This document shows positions 27,181-36,965 of a stretch of 64,000 nucleotides of DNA, in pieces. The first letter of the stretch is position 1. Each line of letters opens with the position of its first letter. Origin of the DNA: Sediminispirochaeta bajacaliforniensis DSM 16054 (GTDB lineage: Bacteria > Spirochaetota > Spirochaetia > DSM-16054 > Sediminispirochaetaceae). A program made the position numbers and the translations under genes. The notes under the pieces were generated by a model. That model searched no databases, was not told the origin of the DNA, and worked only from the letters and a program-made list of their open reading frames with translations. Where the stretch lies: assembly GCF_000378205.1 (NCBI RefSeq), contig NZ_KB899414.1, positions 116,293-180,292 of the forward strand, read 5' to 3'.

Positions 27181-29250
27181 CCGCTTTTCCTCGTACGCCT
27201 TAATCAGTTCGTCGGAGATACTCTGAGGAACCTTTCCGTATTTGAGGAATTCCATGGTAAACTCGGCCTTACCCTGGGTCAAAGAACGAAGGGTCGTCGA
27301 ATACCCGAACATCTCACTTAAGGGGACTTCGGCTTCAACCTGACAGAAAAGGCCCTCCTCTACAGAAGCAACAATCATACCGCGACGCTGGTTGATACTG
27401 GCGAAGATATTCCCCTGAAATTCGGTGGGTCCCTCCACACTGACCTTCATGATCGGCTCCATGATAACCGGCTTTGCCTTGTGGTATACCTCACGGAAAG
27501 CACCGATGGCCGCAGCCTGGAAGGCCATATCGGAAGAGTCGACGGAATGGCTCTGACCATCGTTTATCGTTACCCGAACTCCTACGACAGGGAAACCGAT
27601 GAGGCTTCCTTTGGTCAATGCGGACTTGAATCCCTTATCAACGGCAGGAATGTACTCGGTCGGAATGGATCCACCCTTGATTTCGTTGACAAACTCGTAG
27701 TTACCCTCTGCCAAGGGTTCGACAAAACCTGCAACACGACCGTACTGACCGGAACCACCGGTCTGCTTTTTGTGCGTATAGTTGAAATCGGCCCGCTGGC
27801 TGATTGTCTCACGATAAGCGACCTGGGGCATACCAGTCTCAACTTCGGCACCATACTCACGCTTCATTCGTTCGATATAGACATCGAGGTGAAGCTCTCC
27901 CATTCCCTTGATGATGGTCTGATTGGATTCGGGATCAACATAGGTTTGGAAGGTAGGATCTTCCTTGGTAAATCGGTTGAGGGCCTTTGCCATGTTGTCG
28001 GCGGCTTTTTTATCTTTTGGCGTAATGGCGAGGCTGATAACAGGCTCAGGAACGAACATACTGGTCATAGACCAGTTATTGCCGTCCCCGGTAAAGGTAT
28101 CACCGCTGGCACAATCGATACCGAAAAGAGCGGCAATCTCACCGGAATGAGCATCGTTAATATCTTCCATATGATCGGCATGCATCTTAATCAGACGACC
28201 AACCTTGAACTTCTTTCGGCTTCGGATATTGTAAAGCTCGTCACCCTTCTTGATGCTTCCCTGGTAGATACGGATATAGGTAAGCTGACCGTACTGACCG
28301 TCCTCAAGCTTGAATGCAAGAGCAACGGTAGGCAGATCATCCCCCGCTTTCAAAAGGATTTCAGCCTCATCATGGTCAAGATCAAGAGCGATGTTGTTTA
28401 CCTCGGTGGGATTCGGCAGGTAGGCAAGTACCGCATTGAGCAGGGGCTGTACACCCTTGTTCTTATAGGCCGATCCCATAAACACGGGAGTGAGCTCGAG
28501 GCTAAGGGTTCCCCTTCTGATTGCATCCCGAATCAGCTCTTCGGTTACCTTCTCTTCCATGATCGCTTCCATCAGATCATCGCTGAACATGGAAACCGCA
28601 TCGAGCATCTCTTCCCGCTTCTCCTCGGCCTCGGCCTTCAGTTCGTCGGGAATATCCCGTTCGACCATATCATCCCCGGAAGGGCCTTCGAAGTAGAGAG
28701 CCTTCATGGTCACAAGGTCCACAACTCCCTCGAGCTTGTCTTCCAGTCCGATGGGAATCTGCATCAAAACGGCGTTGTGGCCAAGCTTTTCAACAAGCTG
28801 TTTTTTTACCTTGTAGGGATTTGCACCGGTACGGTCGCACTTATTGATAAAGGCGATCCGAGGAACATTGTAACGCTTCATCTGGCGGTCAACGGTGATG
28901 GACTGAGACTGGACACCTCCGACGGAGCAGAGTACCAAAATAGCCCCGTCAAGCACCCGCAGGGCCCGTTCTACCTCAATAGTGAAGTCTACGTGTCCCG
29001 GAGTATCGATAATGTTGATCGGATGGCCTTTCCATTCAACATGCGTAGCCGCAGACGCAATGGTAATTCCCCGTTCTCGTTCGAGCTCCATGGAGTCCAT
29101 GGTCGCTCCGACACCATCCTTTCCGCGTACCTCGTGGATTGCGTGTATTCGCTTGCAGTAGTAGAGGATACGTTCGGTCAGGGTGGTCTTTCCGGAATCG
29201 ATATGCGCACTGATACCGATATTCCTCATCTTGGTGATGTCATAGCTCAT
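27160..29250 (-). CDS. fusA: Elongation factor G, spirochaete/mitochondrial EF-G1-like class
   Basis: GTPase of 696 residues that drives ribosomal translocation. P-loop [17 protein letters not shown], then [30 protein letters not shown] and NKCD are all intact. The stretch after the P-loop ([18 protein letters not shown]) resembles mitochondrial EF-G1 and the spirochaete 'spd' EF-G1 class more than the classical bacterial form. Domains II-V follow in normal order (e.g. [26 protein letters not shown]). GGGAGAGGG precedes the ATG. It stands apart from rpsL/rpsG, suggesting that other EF-G copies may exist in the genome. Confidence 0.95.
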   Translation of the reverse strand: MSYDITKMRNIGISAHIDSGKTTLTERILYYCKRIHAIHEVRGKDGVGATMDSMELERERGITIASAATHVEWKGHPINIIDTPGHVDFTIEVERALRVLDGAILVLCSVGGVQSQSITVDRQMKRYNVPRIAFINKCDRTGANPYKVKKQLVEKLGHNAVLMQIPIGLEDKLEGVVDLVTMKALYFEGPSGDDMVERDIPDELKAEAEEKREEMLDAVSMFSDDLMEAIMEEKVTEELIRDAIRRGTLSLELTPVFMGSAYKNKGVQPLLNAVLAYLPNPTEVNNIALDLDHDEAEILLKAGDDLPTVALAFKLEDGQYGQLTYIRIYQGSIKKGDELYNIRSRKKFKVGRLIKMHADHMEDINDAHSGEIAALFGIDCASGDTFTGDGNNWSMTSMFVPEPVISLAITPKDKKAADNMAKALNRFTKEDPTFQTYVDPESNQTIIKGMGELHLDVYIERMKREYGAEVETGMPQVAYRETISQRADFNYTHKKQTGGSGQYGRVAGFVEPLAEGNYEFVNEIKGGSIPTEYIPAVDKGFKSALTKGSLIGFPVVGVRVTINDGQSHSVDSSDMAFQAAAIGAFREVYHKAKPVIMEPIMKVSVEGPTEFQGNIFASINQRRGMIVASVEEGLFCQVEAEVPLSEMFGYSTTLRSLTQGKAEFTMEFLKYGKVPQSISDELIKAYEEKRKKEAGK

Positions 29251-29457
29251 AGTTCTTCAACCCTCTCCCTATAATATCGAGTTAGCCCCAACCTTTTGGT
29301 TGAAGACTGTCATTTCACATGATACAATTACTGTCAGTGGTCTCTGCGGTTTTTCTCAGTCCGCTCAGGGACGGTAGTGTAGCTGAAATATCCATTATGT
29401 TCAATCCCGCCGGGCACTTAACGTGAAGGGTTCTCATAGATTTCTTACAATATAGAG

Positions 29458-30261
29458 ATGCATTACATTGGAACAAGCGGTTATTCATACTCAGACTGGA
29501 TCGGACCCTTCTATCCCAAAGGGATAAAATCCGGCGACTTTCTTTCCTGGTATGCCCGATTCTTTTCCTTTACCGAGATCAACTTCACCTACTATCGAAT
29601 GCCGGAGGAAAACATCTTTGCCTCGATGCTTGCTTCGGTCCCGAAAGGCTTTCTCTTTAGTGTAAAGGCCCATGCATCGCTGACTCATCAAAGGACGAAA
29701 GAGTGGAAAGATCATTGCAAACAATTTCAAACGGCCCTCGCCCCCCTGGTACAAGCCGATGCCCTTGCCGGAGTATTGCTCCAGTTCCCTTTTAGCTTCC
29801 ACTACACTCCTGAAAATCGTATTTATCTCGATGCTCTCCTGGGAGAACTATACACCACTCCCTGTTTTGTCGAGTTTCGCAATACCGACTGGCAGATCGA
29901 AAGGGTCTTTGAGGGGCTCAAACGGCGCAACTGCGGGCTGGTCGTTACCGACGCCCCACAGTTACGTGGGACTCCCCGATATTGCCCGGAAATCACTAAC
30001 CAAGATGCTTATTTTCGCTTTCATGGACGAAATAGTGTAACATGGTGGACAGGAGACAACGCCACCCGGTATGATTATCGCTATTCGGAAAAAGAACTTT
30101 TCCTGCTTGCGGAGGGGGTATTGGCGGCAGAAAAAAAGGCTCGAAACGTTTTTACCGCCTTCAACAACCATAAAGATGGGCAGGCACCTGACAATGCCGA
30201 AAAGTTTCAGGAGATACTACATGGAACATCCCAGGGAAAAAAGAGCGAACCGGTCCCGTAA
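29458..30261 (+). CDS. DUF72 family protein (YecE-like)
   Basis: A 267-residue TIM-barrel-like protein. The DUF72 signature GTSGYSYSDWIGPFYP is at the N-terminus, followed by FFSFTEINFTYYRMP, VPKGFLFSVKAH, LLQFPFSF, VEFRNTDW and the C-terminal FNNHKDGQAPDNA. Catalytic function is unproven for this family. TACAAT ends 6 bases before the ATG and there is no Shine-Dalgarno, so the message may be leaderless. The 3' end overlaps the next gene by 41 bases, making this the probable first gene of a cluster running to 34573. Confidence 0.88.
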   Translation: MHYIGTSGYSYSDWIGPFYPKGIKSGDFLSWYARFFSFTEINFTYYRMPEENIFASMLASVPKGFLFSVKAHASLTHQRTKEWKDHCKQFQTALAPLVQADALAGVLLQFPFSFHYTPENRIYLDALLGELYTTPCFVEFRNTDWQIERVFEGLKRRNCGLVVTDAPQLRGTPRYCPEITNQDAYFRFHGRNSVTWWTGDNATRYDYRYSEKELFLLAEGVLAAEKKARNVFTAFNNHKDGQAPDNAEKFQEILHGTSQGKKSEPVP

Positions 30262-30655
30262 GCTTATCGAACATATTTCCAGCTGCTCCGGTTACGATCG
30301 GCTTGTCTATTACACGTTCTCGGGAAAAGAGAAAGAAATCCTTTACCGTGAATGCTGGAGAGGAAGCAGTGCATTTCCCGAGGCAATCCGAGTCGATCCA
30401 GAGCTGTACGATTTTCTGAAGGAAAGCGGACGGTCGGTGGTTGCAAACAGCAGAGAAGAAACGCCGCTGCCCGGACTTTTCCTTGACGAAACAGCCGAAA
30501 GTGTCCTGGCCGTACCCGTTCCGGAGGCTGGGAAAGAGGGGCCGAAGGGGATATTTTTCCTGTTTTCGCCGGCACCGTACGCCTTTTCCGGTGCTATGAT
30601 CCAAACTGTTGAGAAGCTGATATCCCGTATGCTGCCGTTGGAGGAAGAACCATGA
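30221..30655 (+). CDS. Small GAF-like protein of unknown function
   Basis: A 144-residue soluble protein. I do not recognise the family. The alternating pattern YDRLVYYTFSG, SGRSVVANSREETPLPGLFL, ESVLAVPVPEA and GIFFLFSPAPYAFSGAMI is what a small GAF sensory domain would look like, with a final helix (MIQTVEKLISRML). The ATG at 30221 has AGGAG 8 bases upstream and lies within the DUF72 gene. The stop overlaps the HEAT-repeat gene by 4 bases, so its product probably acts with that protein. Confidence 0.6.
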   Translation: MEHPREKRANRSRKLIEHISSCSGYDRLVYYTFSGKEKEILYRECWRGSSAFPEAIRVDPELYDFLKESGRSVVANSREETPLPGLFLDETAESVLAVPVPEAGKEGPKGIFFLFSPAPYAFSGAMIQTVEKLISRMLPLEEEP

Positions 30656-33255
30656 ACACCCTGTTCTCATTTTTGCAGGAGATCCCTATGTGGCTGCTTG
30701 TTATAGATGCAAGTGTCGCCGCCATACTCCTATTGATGATTATTGTTACCTTGATCACGTTCCTTCGGTTGAGGAAGGCGATCCGGCAGGCTGTCGAAAG
30801 TTGGCATCGTTATCGCGAGAAGCGCCCCTGCAGACTCCCTGCGGCCGTGTTGGAACTTTTCGGCAGAACATTGGAAAAACGAAGCATGGAAAGCGGTGTC
30901 AACCTTTTTCTGATATTCGGTTTGGAGGACCGAATGATCGGACGTATTTCCGCAGAAAGAAAACGAAAAGGCCTCCGCAAACGGATTTCCCGTACTGATA
31001 TTCGACGAACGCTCGCCTTTCTTCCGGACCAGGCGCTTTTTCCCATATTTCTTTTGGCTCAGAAGAGACGGAAGGTTGCCCTTGAGCTGGAAAGTTGGCT
31101 GGAAGGCGCCGGAGAACTTTTTGTCCTGAGAAGGCTTGCCATTAGCTCAGGCGGCACCGACTTTGACGGAAAGCAAGCCTTACGGCTATTGGAATCACAT
31201 ACGGAGGAGATATGGGCCCTTGCCGAGGACCCTGATTATCGGGCTCGCTTATTTGCACTGCGAATAGCAGCCGCCGGTGACCAGGAACAGGATCGATCGG
31301 TCGTTCACAAGGCCTTCTCCGATGAGCATCCGGAGATACGTATTGCGGCAATTAGGCTCTACAGTCCGGAGGAGGAAAAACGGGACGCTTTCTACAAACA
31401 TCTCATAGAGGTAATGAAAGAAGACCCCAACCACCAGGTAAGAATCACGGCGGCAGGACGTCTCTACAAAGAGTTTCCCGATGCAAAGCTTCCGGAAGCA
31501 GAGACACTGAACACCATAGAAGCGATCAGGATTGCCGAACTGCTCAATCCCGGCAGAAGCGAAGATCAAAATCTCGCTTTCAAATTTCTTCTCTCGGATG
31601 ACCCGGAGCTTTCCCTGATCGCGGCACGATTTCTCGATGCTTGCGGTGCATTTTCCCGACTCTTTATGGCCGTTGATTCAGGAGATGAGGACGGGATGCG
31701 ACGTATCGAAAAGCTGCTTCGAAAAGGGGCCATATCCCACTGCTTCGGGTATCTCAATGTGCTGTTCCAGCAAACCCCAATATCTCCCGCTTCGCTTTTG
31801 CTCGCTTCAAGGCTGCTTTTACGGGAGGGAGCACGGCCTCTTATAGGTGCCCTCCTCAAACGGTTTTCCGCCCTTCCAAAAGAAAAACAGCAAAGCTCTG
31901 AGGGACGGGAAATACTGCTGAACACCCTGGAAGCGGCAACAAAGCGGGGGGATGAGGAAGCAATGAAGATGGCGGCACACATGCTCCTCACTCATCCCTA
32001 CGATGAAGCGCTGCAGCGAACAATTATCGAAAATATATCCCGCTCCTATGCGGATCTTTTTATTGAAGCGCTGTTGGAACTTTTGAAAAATCCGGATTAT
32101 CACGAAGAAGAGTTGTTAATCTCGAAGATTGCCGAACTCCCTGCCGATATTTCGGTTCACGCCCTTCTCGATCTGGTACGGTCGCCGGGAAAGGCCCCAC
32201 TTATCGGTCGAAAACGGGCGATAAGGGTCCTTCTTAGGAAGGGAGAAAGGGCGGGAATACAAGGGATTCTCGAAGAAATGTCGCTTATGGAACTTGATGA
32301 AGCGGCAGAGTGCGCCGGGTGGCTTGAACAGTTTATACCCACCGGTCTCGAAGAACGACTGGCCGCTATTTTTGCGGGCAATGACGGCCCCTTGCGGGCG
32401 AGGATGATCTCGGCGATTCCAAGCTCGCTTATCAAGCGCTTTAACGAGGCAATCACAGAGGCTTTGGACGACCCCGATCCGGAGGTACGGAAAGCCGCTG
32501 CCATCGCTCTTTTCGATCAGAAAAAGAAAAAGGTGATGGCCCTTTTACACGACCCCGTCCCCCAGGTCAGGGAAACGGTTGCGGCCCTGGCAGGGAGGAC
32601 AATCACAAGCCTTGAAGAGCTGAAAGAGCTTGTTATGGATCCCAACGAAGTGTCATCGGTCAAACAGGCTGCCCTCAAGGGGATTGCATCGGCGGGGGGT
32701 AAAGAGGCTGCCGACTTTTTACTTGCTGTTTTGGAAAAAGAGCTTGAGATTGAGGAAGAAATCATCGATGCGGCCGCAGGATTCGACAAAGGGAGCGAAT
32801 TCGAACCCTTTGTACGACGTTTGGAAACAGCTCCCGATGACCTACGAGAAAAGATTCTGAAGATGCTAATCGCTTCCGGTGAACGGGGAGAAGCCGCTTT
32901 ACTTTCCCTTCTTGAAGAACCGGTTCCCCTCCGTGACAGTGCGGCGGCAGCCCTCGAGGCGGCAGGAACCGTGGAACGAACCATGCGCCGACTCTCCGCA
33001 CGAAACCCGGATATCCGGCTCGAAGCGGCACAGTTGCTTTCCAGAATAGGAACAAACGGGGCATACCGAGGCATCGTTCTCGCGGTCAAGGATCCATCCG
33101 AAAAGGTCAGGGTCGAAGCGACGAAGGCGCTCCAGGCATTGAAAGATCAACGAGGTCTAACCATCCTCGAACATCTCACCCGTGATCCTGTTCCACGAGT
33201 TCGCAGATATGCAAGGTGGGCGAAAGAACGTCTCAAAGCGGAGGCTCTGAATTAG
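30652..33255 (+). CDS. Membrane-anchored HEAT-repeat protein
   Basis: An 867-residue protein with one N-terminal membrane helix (about residues 13-38, LLVIDASVAAILLLMIIVTL), a basic segment, and then a long alpha-helical solenoid. HEAT/PBS-lyase-type repeats are clear, especially in the last third: DDPDPEVRKAAAIALFD, HDPVPQVRETVAALAG, KDPSEKVRVEATKALQAL and RDPVPRVRRYARWAKERL. No catalytic motif is seen, so a scaffold role at the cytoplasmic membrane face is likely. It is coupled by ATGA to the GAF-like gene, and is followed after 5 bases by the first DUF4230 gene. Confidence 0.85.
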   Translation: MNTLFSFLQEIPMWLLVIDASVAAILLLMIIVTLITFLRLRKAIRQAVESWHRYREKRPCRLPAAVLELFGRTLEKRSMESGVNLFLIFGLEDRMIGRISAERKRKGLRKRISRTDIRRTLAFLPDQALFPIFLLAQKRRKVALELESWLEGAGELFVLRRLAISSGGTDFDGKQALRLLESHTEEIWALAEDPDYRARLFALRIAAAGDQEQDRSVVHKAFSDEHPEIRIAAIRLYSPEEEKRDAFYKHLIEVMKEDPNHQVRITAAGRLYKEFPDAKLPEAETLNTIEAIRIAELLNPGRSEDQNLAFKFLLSDDPELSLIAARFLDACGAFSRLFMAVDSGDEDGMRRIEKLLRKGAISHCFGYLNVLFQQTPISPASLLLASRLLLREGARPLIGALLKRFSALPKEKQQSSEGREILLNTLEAATKRGDEEAMKMAAHMLLTHPYDEALQRTIIENISRSYADLFIEALLELLKNPDYHEEELLISKIAELPADISVHALLDLVRSPGKAPLIGRKRAIRVLLRKGERAGIQGILEEMSLMELDEAAECAGWLEQFIPTGLEERLAAIFAGNDGPLRARMISAIPSSLIKRFNEAITEALDDPDPEVRKAAAIALFDQKKKKVMALLHDPVPQVRETVAALAGRTITSLEELKELVMDPNEVSSVKQAALKGIASAGGKEAADFLLAVLEKELEIEEEIIDAAAGFDKGSEFEPFVRRLETAPDDLREKILKMLIASGERGEAALLSLLEEPVPLRDSAAAALEAAGTVERTMRRLSARNPDIRLEAAQLLSRIGTNGAYRGIVLAVKDPSEKVRVEATKALQALKDQRGLTILEHLTRDPVPRVRRYARWAKERLKAEALN

Positions 33256-33260
33256 ACGCA

Positions 33261-33848
33261 ATGAAGCAAAAAAGTGTCTTTACCAGCATCCTGTTCCTGT
33301 TGCCGTTTTTACTTCCGGGGTGTCGCATGGCTCCTTCACAAAAGCTCTCCCCCGACATCGTCGAATCCCGAATTCGCACTGTTTTCGAGCTTCCCCTCTA
33401 TGAACAACGCTATCACGACATCGTGTATGTCGGAGAAGAGGCTCGTTTTTTCGGAATTAAACACATCGACACCAAACTTTTATTTAGTATCGATATCAGA
33501 ATTCAGGCAGGCATCGATCTCCTAAAAGAGATATCGGTTCTCCCTGCGCAGGATGGATCGCTCGTAGTTTTGCTGCCCGAACCGGAAATCCTTTTGGTGG
33601 ATGCCGACGAATCGACTATTCGGGAATATTTCCTCAAAGAACACGGTAAGGCGATAAGCCGCCTCGACTATTATGACGAAATTGAGAAAGGTAAAGATCG
33701 AGTCCGCCAAGAAGCAATCGAACGGGGAATCATCGAAAAAAGTAAAGAGCTGGCACGCGATGCCGTCGGCGGCCTCTTTGCATCCGATGCAGATCGAAAG
33801 ATAAACGTCCGTTTCCGATCTCAAGCCGGGAAAGGAGAAGAGCTGTGA
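33261..33848 (+). CDS. DUF4230-like lipoprotein
   Basis: A 195-residue exported protein. The signal sequence ends in LLPGC with the lipid-modified cysteine at 21, so it should be membrane-anchored outside the cytoplasm. The body has the pattern of DUF4230 (LFSIDIRIQAGIDL, VVLLPEPEILLVDADEST, then a long charged helix with RVRQEAIERGIIEKSKELAR). The role of this family is unknown. It starts 5 bases after the HEAT-repeat gene and overlaps the next DUF4230 gene (GTGA). Confidence 0.7.
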   Translation: MKQKSVFTSILFLLPFLLPGCRMAPSQKLSPDIVESRIRTVFELPLYEQRYHDIVYVGEEARFFGIKHIDTKLLFSIDIRIQAGIDLLKEISVLPAQDGSLVVLLPEPEILLVDADESTIREYFLKEHGKAISRLDYYDEIEKGKDRVRQEAIERGIIEKSKELARDAVGGLFASDADRKINVRFRSQAGKGEEL

Positions 33849-34573
33849 GGCAATTGAAAAAAACCATCCTAAAAGCCAGCACGCTTCTTTTTCTGCTTTT
33901 CGCCTTCATTGCCGGGGGCTATCTGCTTGCCGCTCGTCTGGATATCACCTTTCAACTACCTTTTATTAGTCATCAGCGAGAAGCCGATTCCAAGGTCGTA
34001 CTCTCCGAAAGCAGGGAAATTCTCCGACTCGCAACAGTGGAGTATCTATATAAATCCGTTTTTCCGTATGATTTCATTCCCGAGGGTACCGATTTCCGAA
34101 AGCTCTTCTCCTCCCTCTTTCGCAACGAAAAGCTGACCGACGAGGAACAAGCTTTGATCGACCTCTACCGGCTCTGCGCGGAGATCGGCATCGATCTCAA
34201 CATGGAGCAGTACACCTTTGCCGTCATTACCACCAGGGTAAAGGGTGGCTTCGACCTTTCCCAAAAGGGTATCGGCATAGAAGAGACGGACGGAGAAAGG
34301 CCGGGGAAACACAATGTCACCATCACTCTGCCCAAACCGATCATAACCGAATGCGTGGTGGAAGATGAAACCAGCGACCGCTATCCCTACCCCGATATAC
34401 AGGCGGGCCCGGCGACCTGGAAAGAAATCACCTCAATAGCACAAAGAGCAATCAGAAAGCGGGTTATAGAAGAGGGAATCCTTGAAGAAGCACAGCGGAG
34501 GGGGAAAGCCTATCTCGAGCTTCTTTTCTCCCAGGCAGGTTACGATAAGATTTCCTTTCGCACGTACGACTGA
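33845..34573 (+). CDS. DUF4230-like membrane-anchored protein
   Basis: A 242-residue paralogue of the preceding gene: an N-terminal membrane helix without lipobox (residues ~10-30), then the same fold pattern (YTFAVITTRVKGGFDLS, NVTITLPKPIITECVVEDE, and a final helix AIRKRVIEEGILEEAQRRG). It starts with GTG overlapping the upstream stop by 4 bases. Its last 34 bases overlap the 3' end of the sensor kinase gene on the other strand. Two tandem DUF4230 proteins with different anchors suggest a hetero-complex. Confidence 0.7.
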   Translation: MRQLKKTILKASTLLFLLFAFIAGGYLLAARLDITFQLPFISHQREADSKVVLSESREILRLATVEYLYKSVFPYDFIPEGTDFRKLFSSLFRNEKLTDEEQALIDLYRLCAEIGIDLNMEQYTFAVITTRVKGGFDLSQKGIGIEETDGERPGKHNVTITLPKPIITECVVEDETSDRYPYPDIQAGPATWKEITSIAQRAIRKRVIEEGILEEAQRRGKAYLELLFSQAGYDKISFRTYD

Positions 34574-36957
34574 AACCGGGCATAGGCATCGTCAAGCTTT
34601 TCAAGCAACGAAGGGAAAAGCTCGACTTTTCCATCAGCCGCAGCAGCTTCAAGGGCGGCTGCGGCATTTCCCAGAGGTTTTGCGCTAAGGTTGAGCGATC
34701 CGCCCTTTAAACCATGTGCATAGCCTCGAACGGCCTCGGTATCTTCATCTGCAGCAACTTCATGAAGCAGTGGGATTTGTTCTGCCAACTTATCGAGAAA
34801 GGCGGCAAGCACCTTGCGCAGGACCTCTTCCTTACCCATAAAGGTGTCGAGAGCGTCGTTCCAATCCAACACAATCTCTTCGGACAAAGCCGAAGAAACC
34901 GAAGTATTTGTCTCCTCCTCAGAGCTAAAACGATCATCACGGCCCCCCAGCCATCGATCGAGAACGGGAATCAAATCACGTTTTTTAAAGGGCTTAACAA
35001 GGAATCCGCTCATACCGACATTACGGCATCGCTCTTCTTCTCCCCGCAGGGCGCTCGCCGTGACGGCAACGATCGGGGTATCGATTCCTGAAGAACGTAT
35101 CGCACTGCTAGCCTCATAGCCATTCATCTCCGGCATCTGGACATCCATAAAGATCAAATCATAACGACGGCCGTGGGTTGCCTGCACGGCCTCTTTTCCA
35201 TTCGAAGCCAAATCAACTTCGTGCCCAAAGCTTTCAAGGATGGTCTTAAAAAGCTGCTGATTGACTTCATGATCCTCCGCAACCAGGATGATACTACCAG
35301 TCAGCTCTTCTACGAGATCAACGGCATCTCCATCCGCGAGCTCTTCCAACGGCTCCAGTTCCTCGACCTCCTCCTCGGAAGTCTCCTTCTCGTCGTCACT
35401 GAGAAAGCATTTCACCATCTCGCGGAAGAGACGACTCTTGCGAATAGGTTTTGAAAGGTAGCCATGATACCAATGCAATAGTTTCATTTTTGCTTCGTCG
35501 CCGCTCTTGCCCGAAGGGCTCATCAGGAAGAGACGAATTCCCCGCAGGCTCTCGTCGGAATTCACCTCGCTGGCAAATTGCCAGCCGTCCATACCCGGCA
35601 TCATCTGGTCGACAATACAAAGGGTAAAGCCGTTGCCTTCGGCGGCATGACTACGGAGTACATCGAGGGCCGCAGGACCATTCGATGAGCATTCGATACT
35701 ACATCCCCATTCGGACAGATAGGCGCAAACAGCCTCCCGTACCGAGGGCGTGTCGTCAACAACCAGTACCTTGGCCGAAAAATAACCGGGAGGCAGGGTA
35801 TGATAAAAGCTCTCCTCCTCCTGAAGGCCGAATACAGCGGTAAACCAGAAATTGGAGCCGATACCTTCCCTGCTTTCGACACCGATCCGGCCGCCCATCA
35901 TCTCGGAGAGATTCTTGCTGATCGAAAGGCCAAGTCCTGTTCCTCCGTATTTTCTTGTGGTTGAACTATCCACCTGGGTAAAGACCCGAAAAAGATTTTG
36001 AACCTTTTCCTCGGCTATTCCGATCCCGGTGTCACGAACTTGAAAGCGAAGCGTCACCTTCCCGTCAGAGCGATTATCAAGAGAAATCCGAAGCTCAACC
36101 TCACCTTTTTCGGTAAATTTCACTGCATTATTAAAAAGGTTGACAATAATCTGCCGCAGCCTGACGGGATCACCCAAAAGGAGATGCGGTACATCATTCT
36201 CGATATAGACAATGGTTTCCAGCCCCTTTTTATGTGCCTCTAGAGAAACCATATCCACCGCATCTTCCGCAGTATCGTAAAGATCAAAGGTGATGGTCTC
36301 GAGTGAAAGCTTTCCAGCCTCGATTTTGGAAAAATCAAGAATATCGTTTATCAGGCTAAGAAGGACATCGGCACCGAACTGAATCTGCTCGGTATACTCC
36401 TGTTGTTCAGGATCGAGGGCCGTCTCAGAAAGAAGTTCCGACATGCCGATGATGGTATGGATCGGCGTTCTAATCTCATGGCTCATATTTGCCAGGAATT
36501 CGCTTTTCGTTCTTGTCGCCCGTTCGGCCGCCTCCTGTGCCCGTTCAGAGGACTCCTTTGCCTCCCTAAGTTCCTGCTCATAGAGCTTGCGGAGGCTGAT
36601 ATCCTCGGCAAACACAACATATCGCTTTGCATCGGAACCAACGGAATCTTTTGAACGAAGATTTGAGATATTCAGACGCCACCAGGAAACCGATCCGTCG
36701 CTCCGACGATAGCGCATCTCCTTTGCACCCGAACCGCTAACGCTTGCAGCAATTTCATCGAGGTAATCAAGGAACCGCTCATCGGTCCACTCCTCAAGAA
36801 AAGAAGAAAATTTCGTAGAAGGTGGCAGCTCTGTTTTTCCAATGATATCGCAAAAAAGTTTGTTGGAGAAAAGGACCTCGTCGGAGGAAGAAAGTATGAC
36901 AACTCCCACCGGAGCATCCATGAAGATCGAACTAAATATTCGTTCCTGGTCAGGCAT
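34540..36957 (-). CDS. Hybrid sensor histidine kinase (PAS-HisKA-HATPase-REC-REC-Hpt)
   Basis: An 805-residue soluble multi-step kinase. A PAS domain (residues ~5-125) is followed by a short coiled coil, HisKA with [14 protein letters not shown] (~160), HATPase with [15 protein letters not shown] and GGTGLGLSI, a first receiver (VLVVDDT..., phosphoacceptor in [12 protein letters not shown]), a second receiver ([22 protein letters not shown]) and a C-terminal Hpt with [12 protein letters not shown]. No membrane segment is present, so the input is cytoplasmic. The dual-receiver gene lies 8 bases upstream on the same strand and is the likely partner. Confidence 0.95.
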   Translation of the reverse strand: MPDQERIFSSIFMDAPVGVVILSSSDEVLFSNKLFCDIIGKTELPPSTKFSSFLEEWTDERFLDYLDEIAASVSGSGAKEMRYRRSDGSVSWWRLNISNLRSKDSVGSDAKRYVVFAEDISLRKLYEQELREAKESSERAQEAAERATRTKSEFLANMSHEIRTPIHTIIGMSELLSETALDPEQQEYTEQIQFGADVLLSLINDILDFSKIEAGKLSLETITFDLYDTAEDAVDMVSLEAHKKGLETIVYIENDVPHLLLGDPVRLRQIIVNLFNNAVKFTEKGEVELRISLDNRSDGKVTLRFQVRDTGIGIAEEKVQNLFRVFTQVDSSTTRKYGGTGLGLSISKNLSEMMGGRIGVESREGIGSNFWFTAVFGLQEEESFYHTLPPGYFSAKVLVVDDTPSVREAVCAYLSEWGCSIECSSNGPAALDVLRSHAAEGNGFTLCIVDQMMPGMDGWQFASEVNSDESLRGIRLFLMSPSGKSGDEAKMKLLHWYHGYLSKPIRKSRLFREMVKCFLSDDEKETSEEEVEELEPLEELADGDAVDLVEELTGSIILVAEDHEVNQQLFKTILESFGHEVDLASNGKEAVQATHGRRYDLIFMDVQMPEMNGYEASSAIRSSGIDTPIVAVTASALRGEEERCRNVGMSGFLVKPFKKRDLIPVLDRWLGGRDDRFSSEEETNTSVSSALSEEIVLDWNDALDTFMGKEEVLRKVLAAFLDKLAEQIPLLHEVAADEDTEAVRGYAHGLKGGSLNLSAKPLGNAAAALEAAAADGKVELFPSLLEKLDDAYARFQSYVRKEILS

Positions 36958-36965
36958 ATTCTTCG

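Noticed and set aside
27481..29274. Long open frame on the strand opposite fusA
   Set aside because: It lies wholly antisense to a clearly conserved EF-G; its translation has no recognisable domain. It is a by-product of codon bias.
29251..29457. Small RNA or promoter for fusA in the gap between fusA and the DUF72 gene
   Set aside because: A TATTAT hexamer lies near the fusA ribosome site, but I found no -35 at proper distance and no stable RNA fold worth naming.
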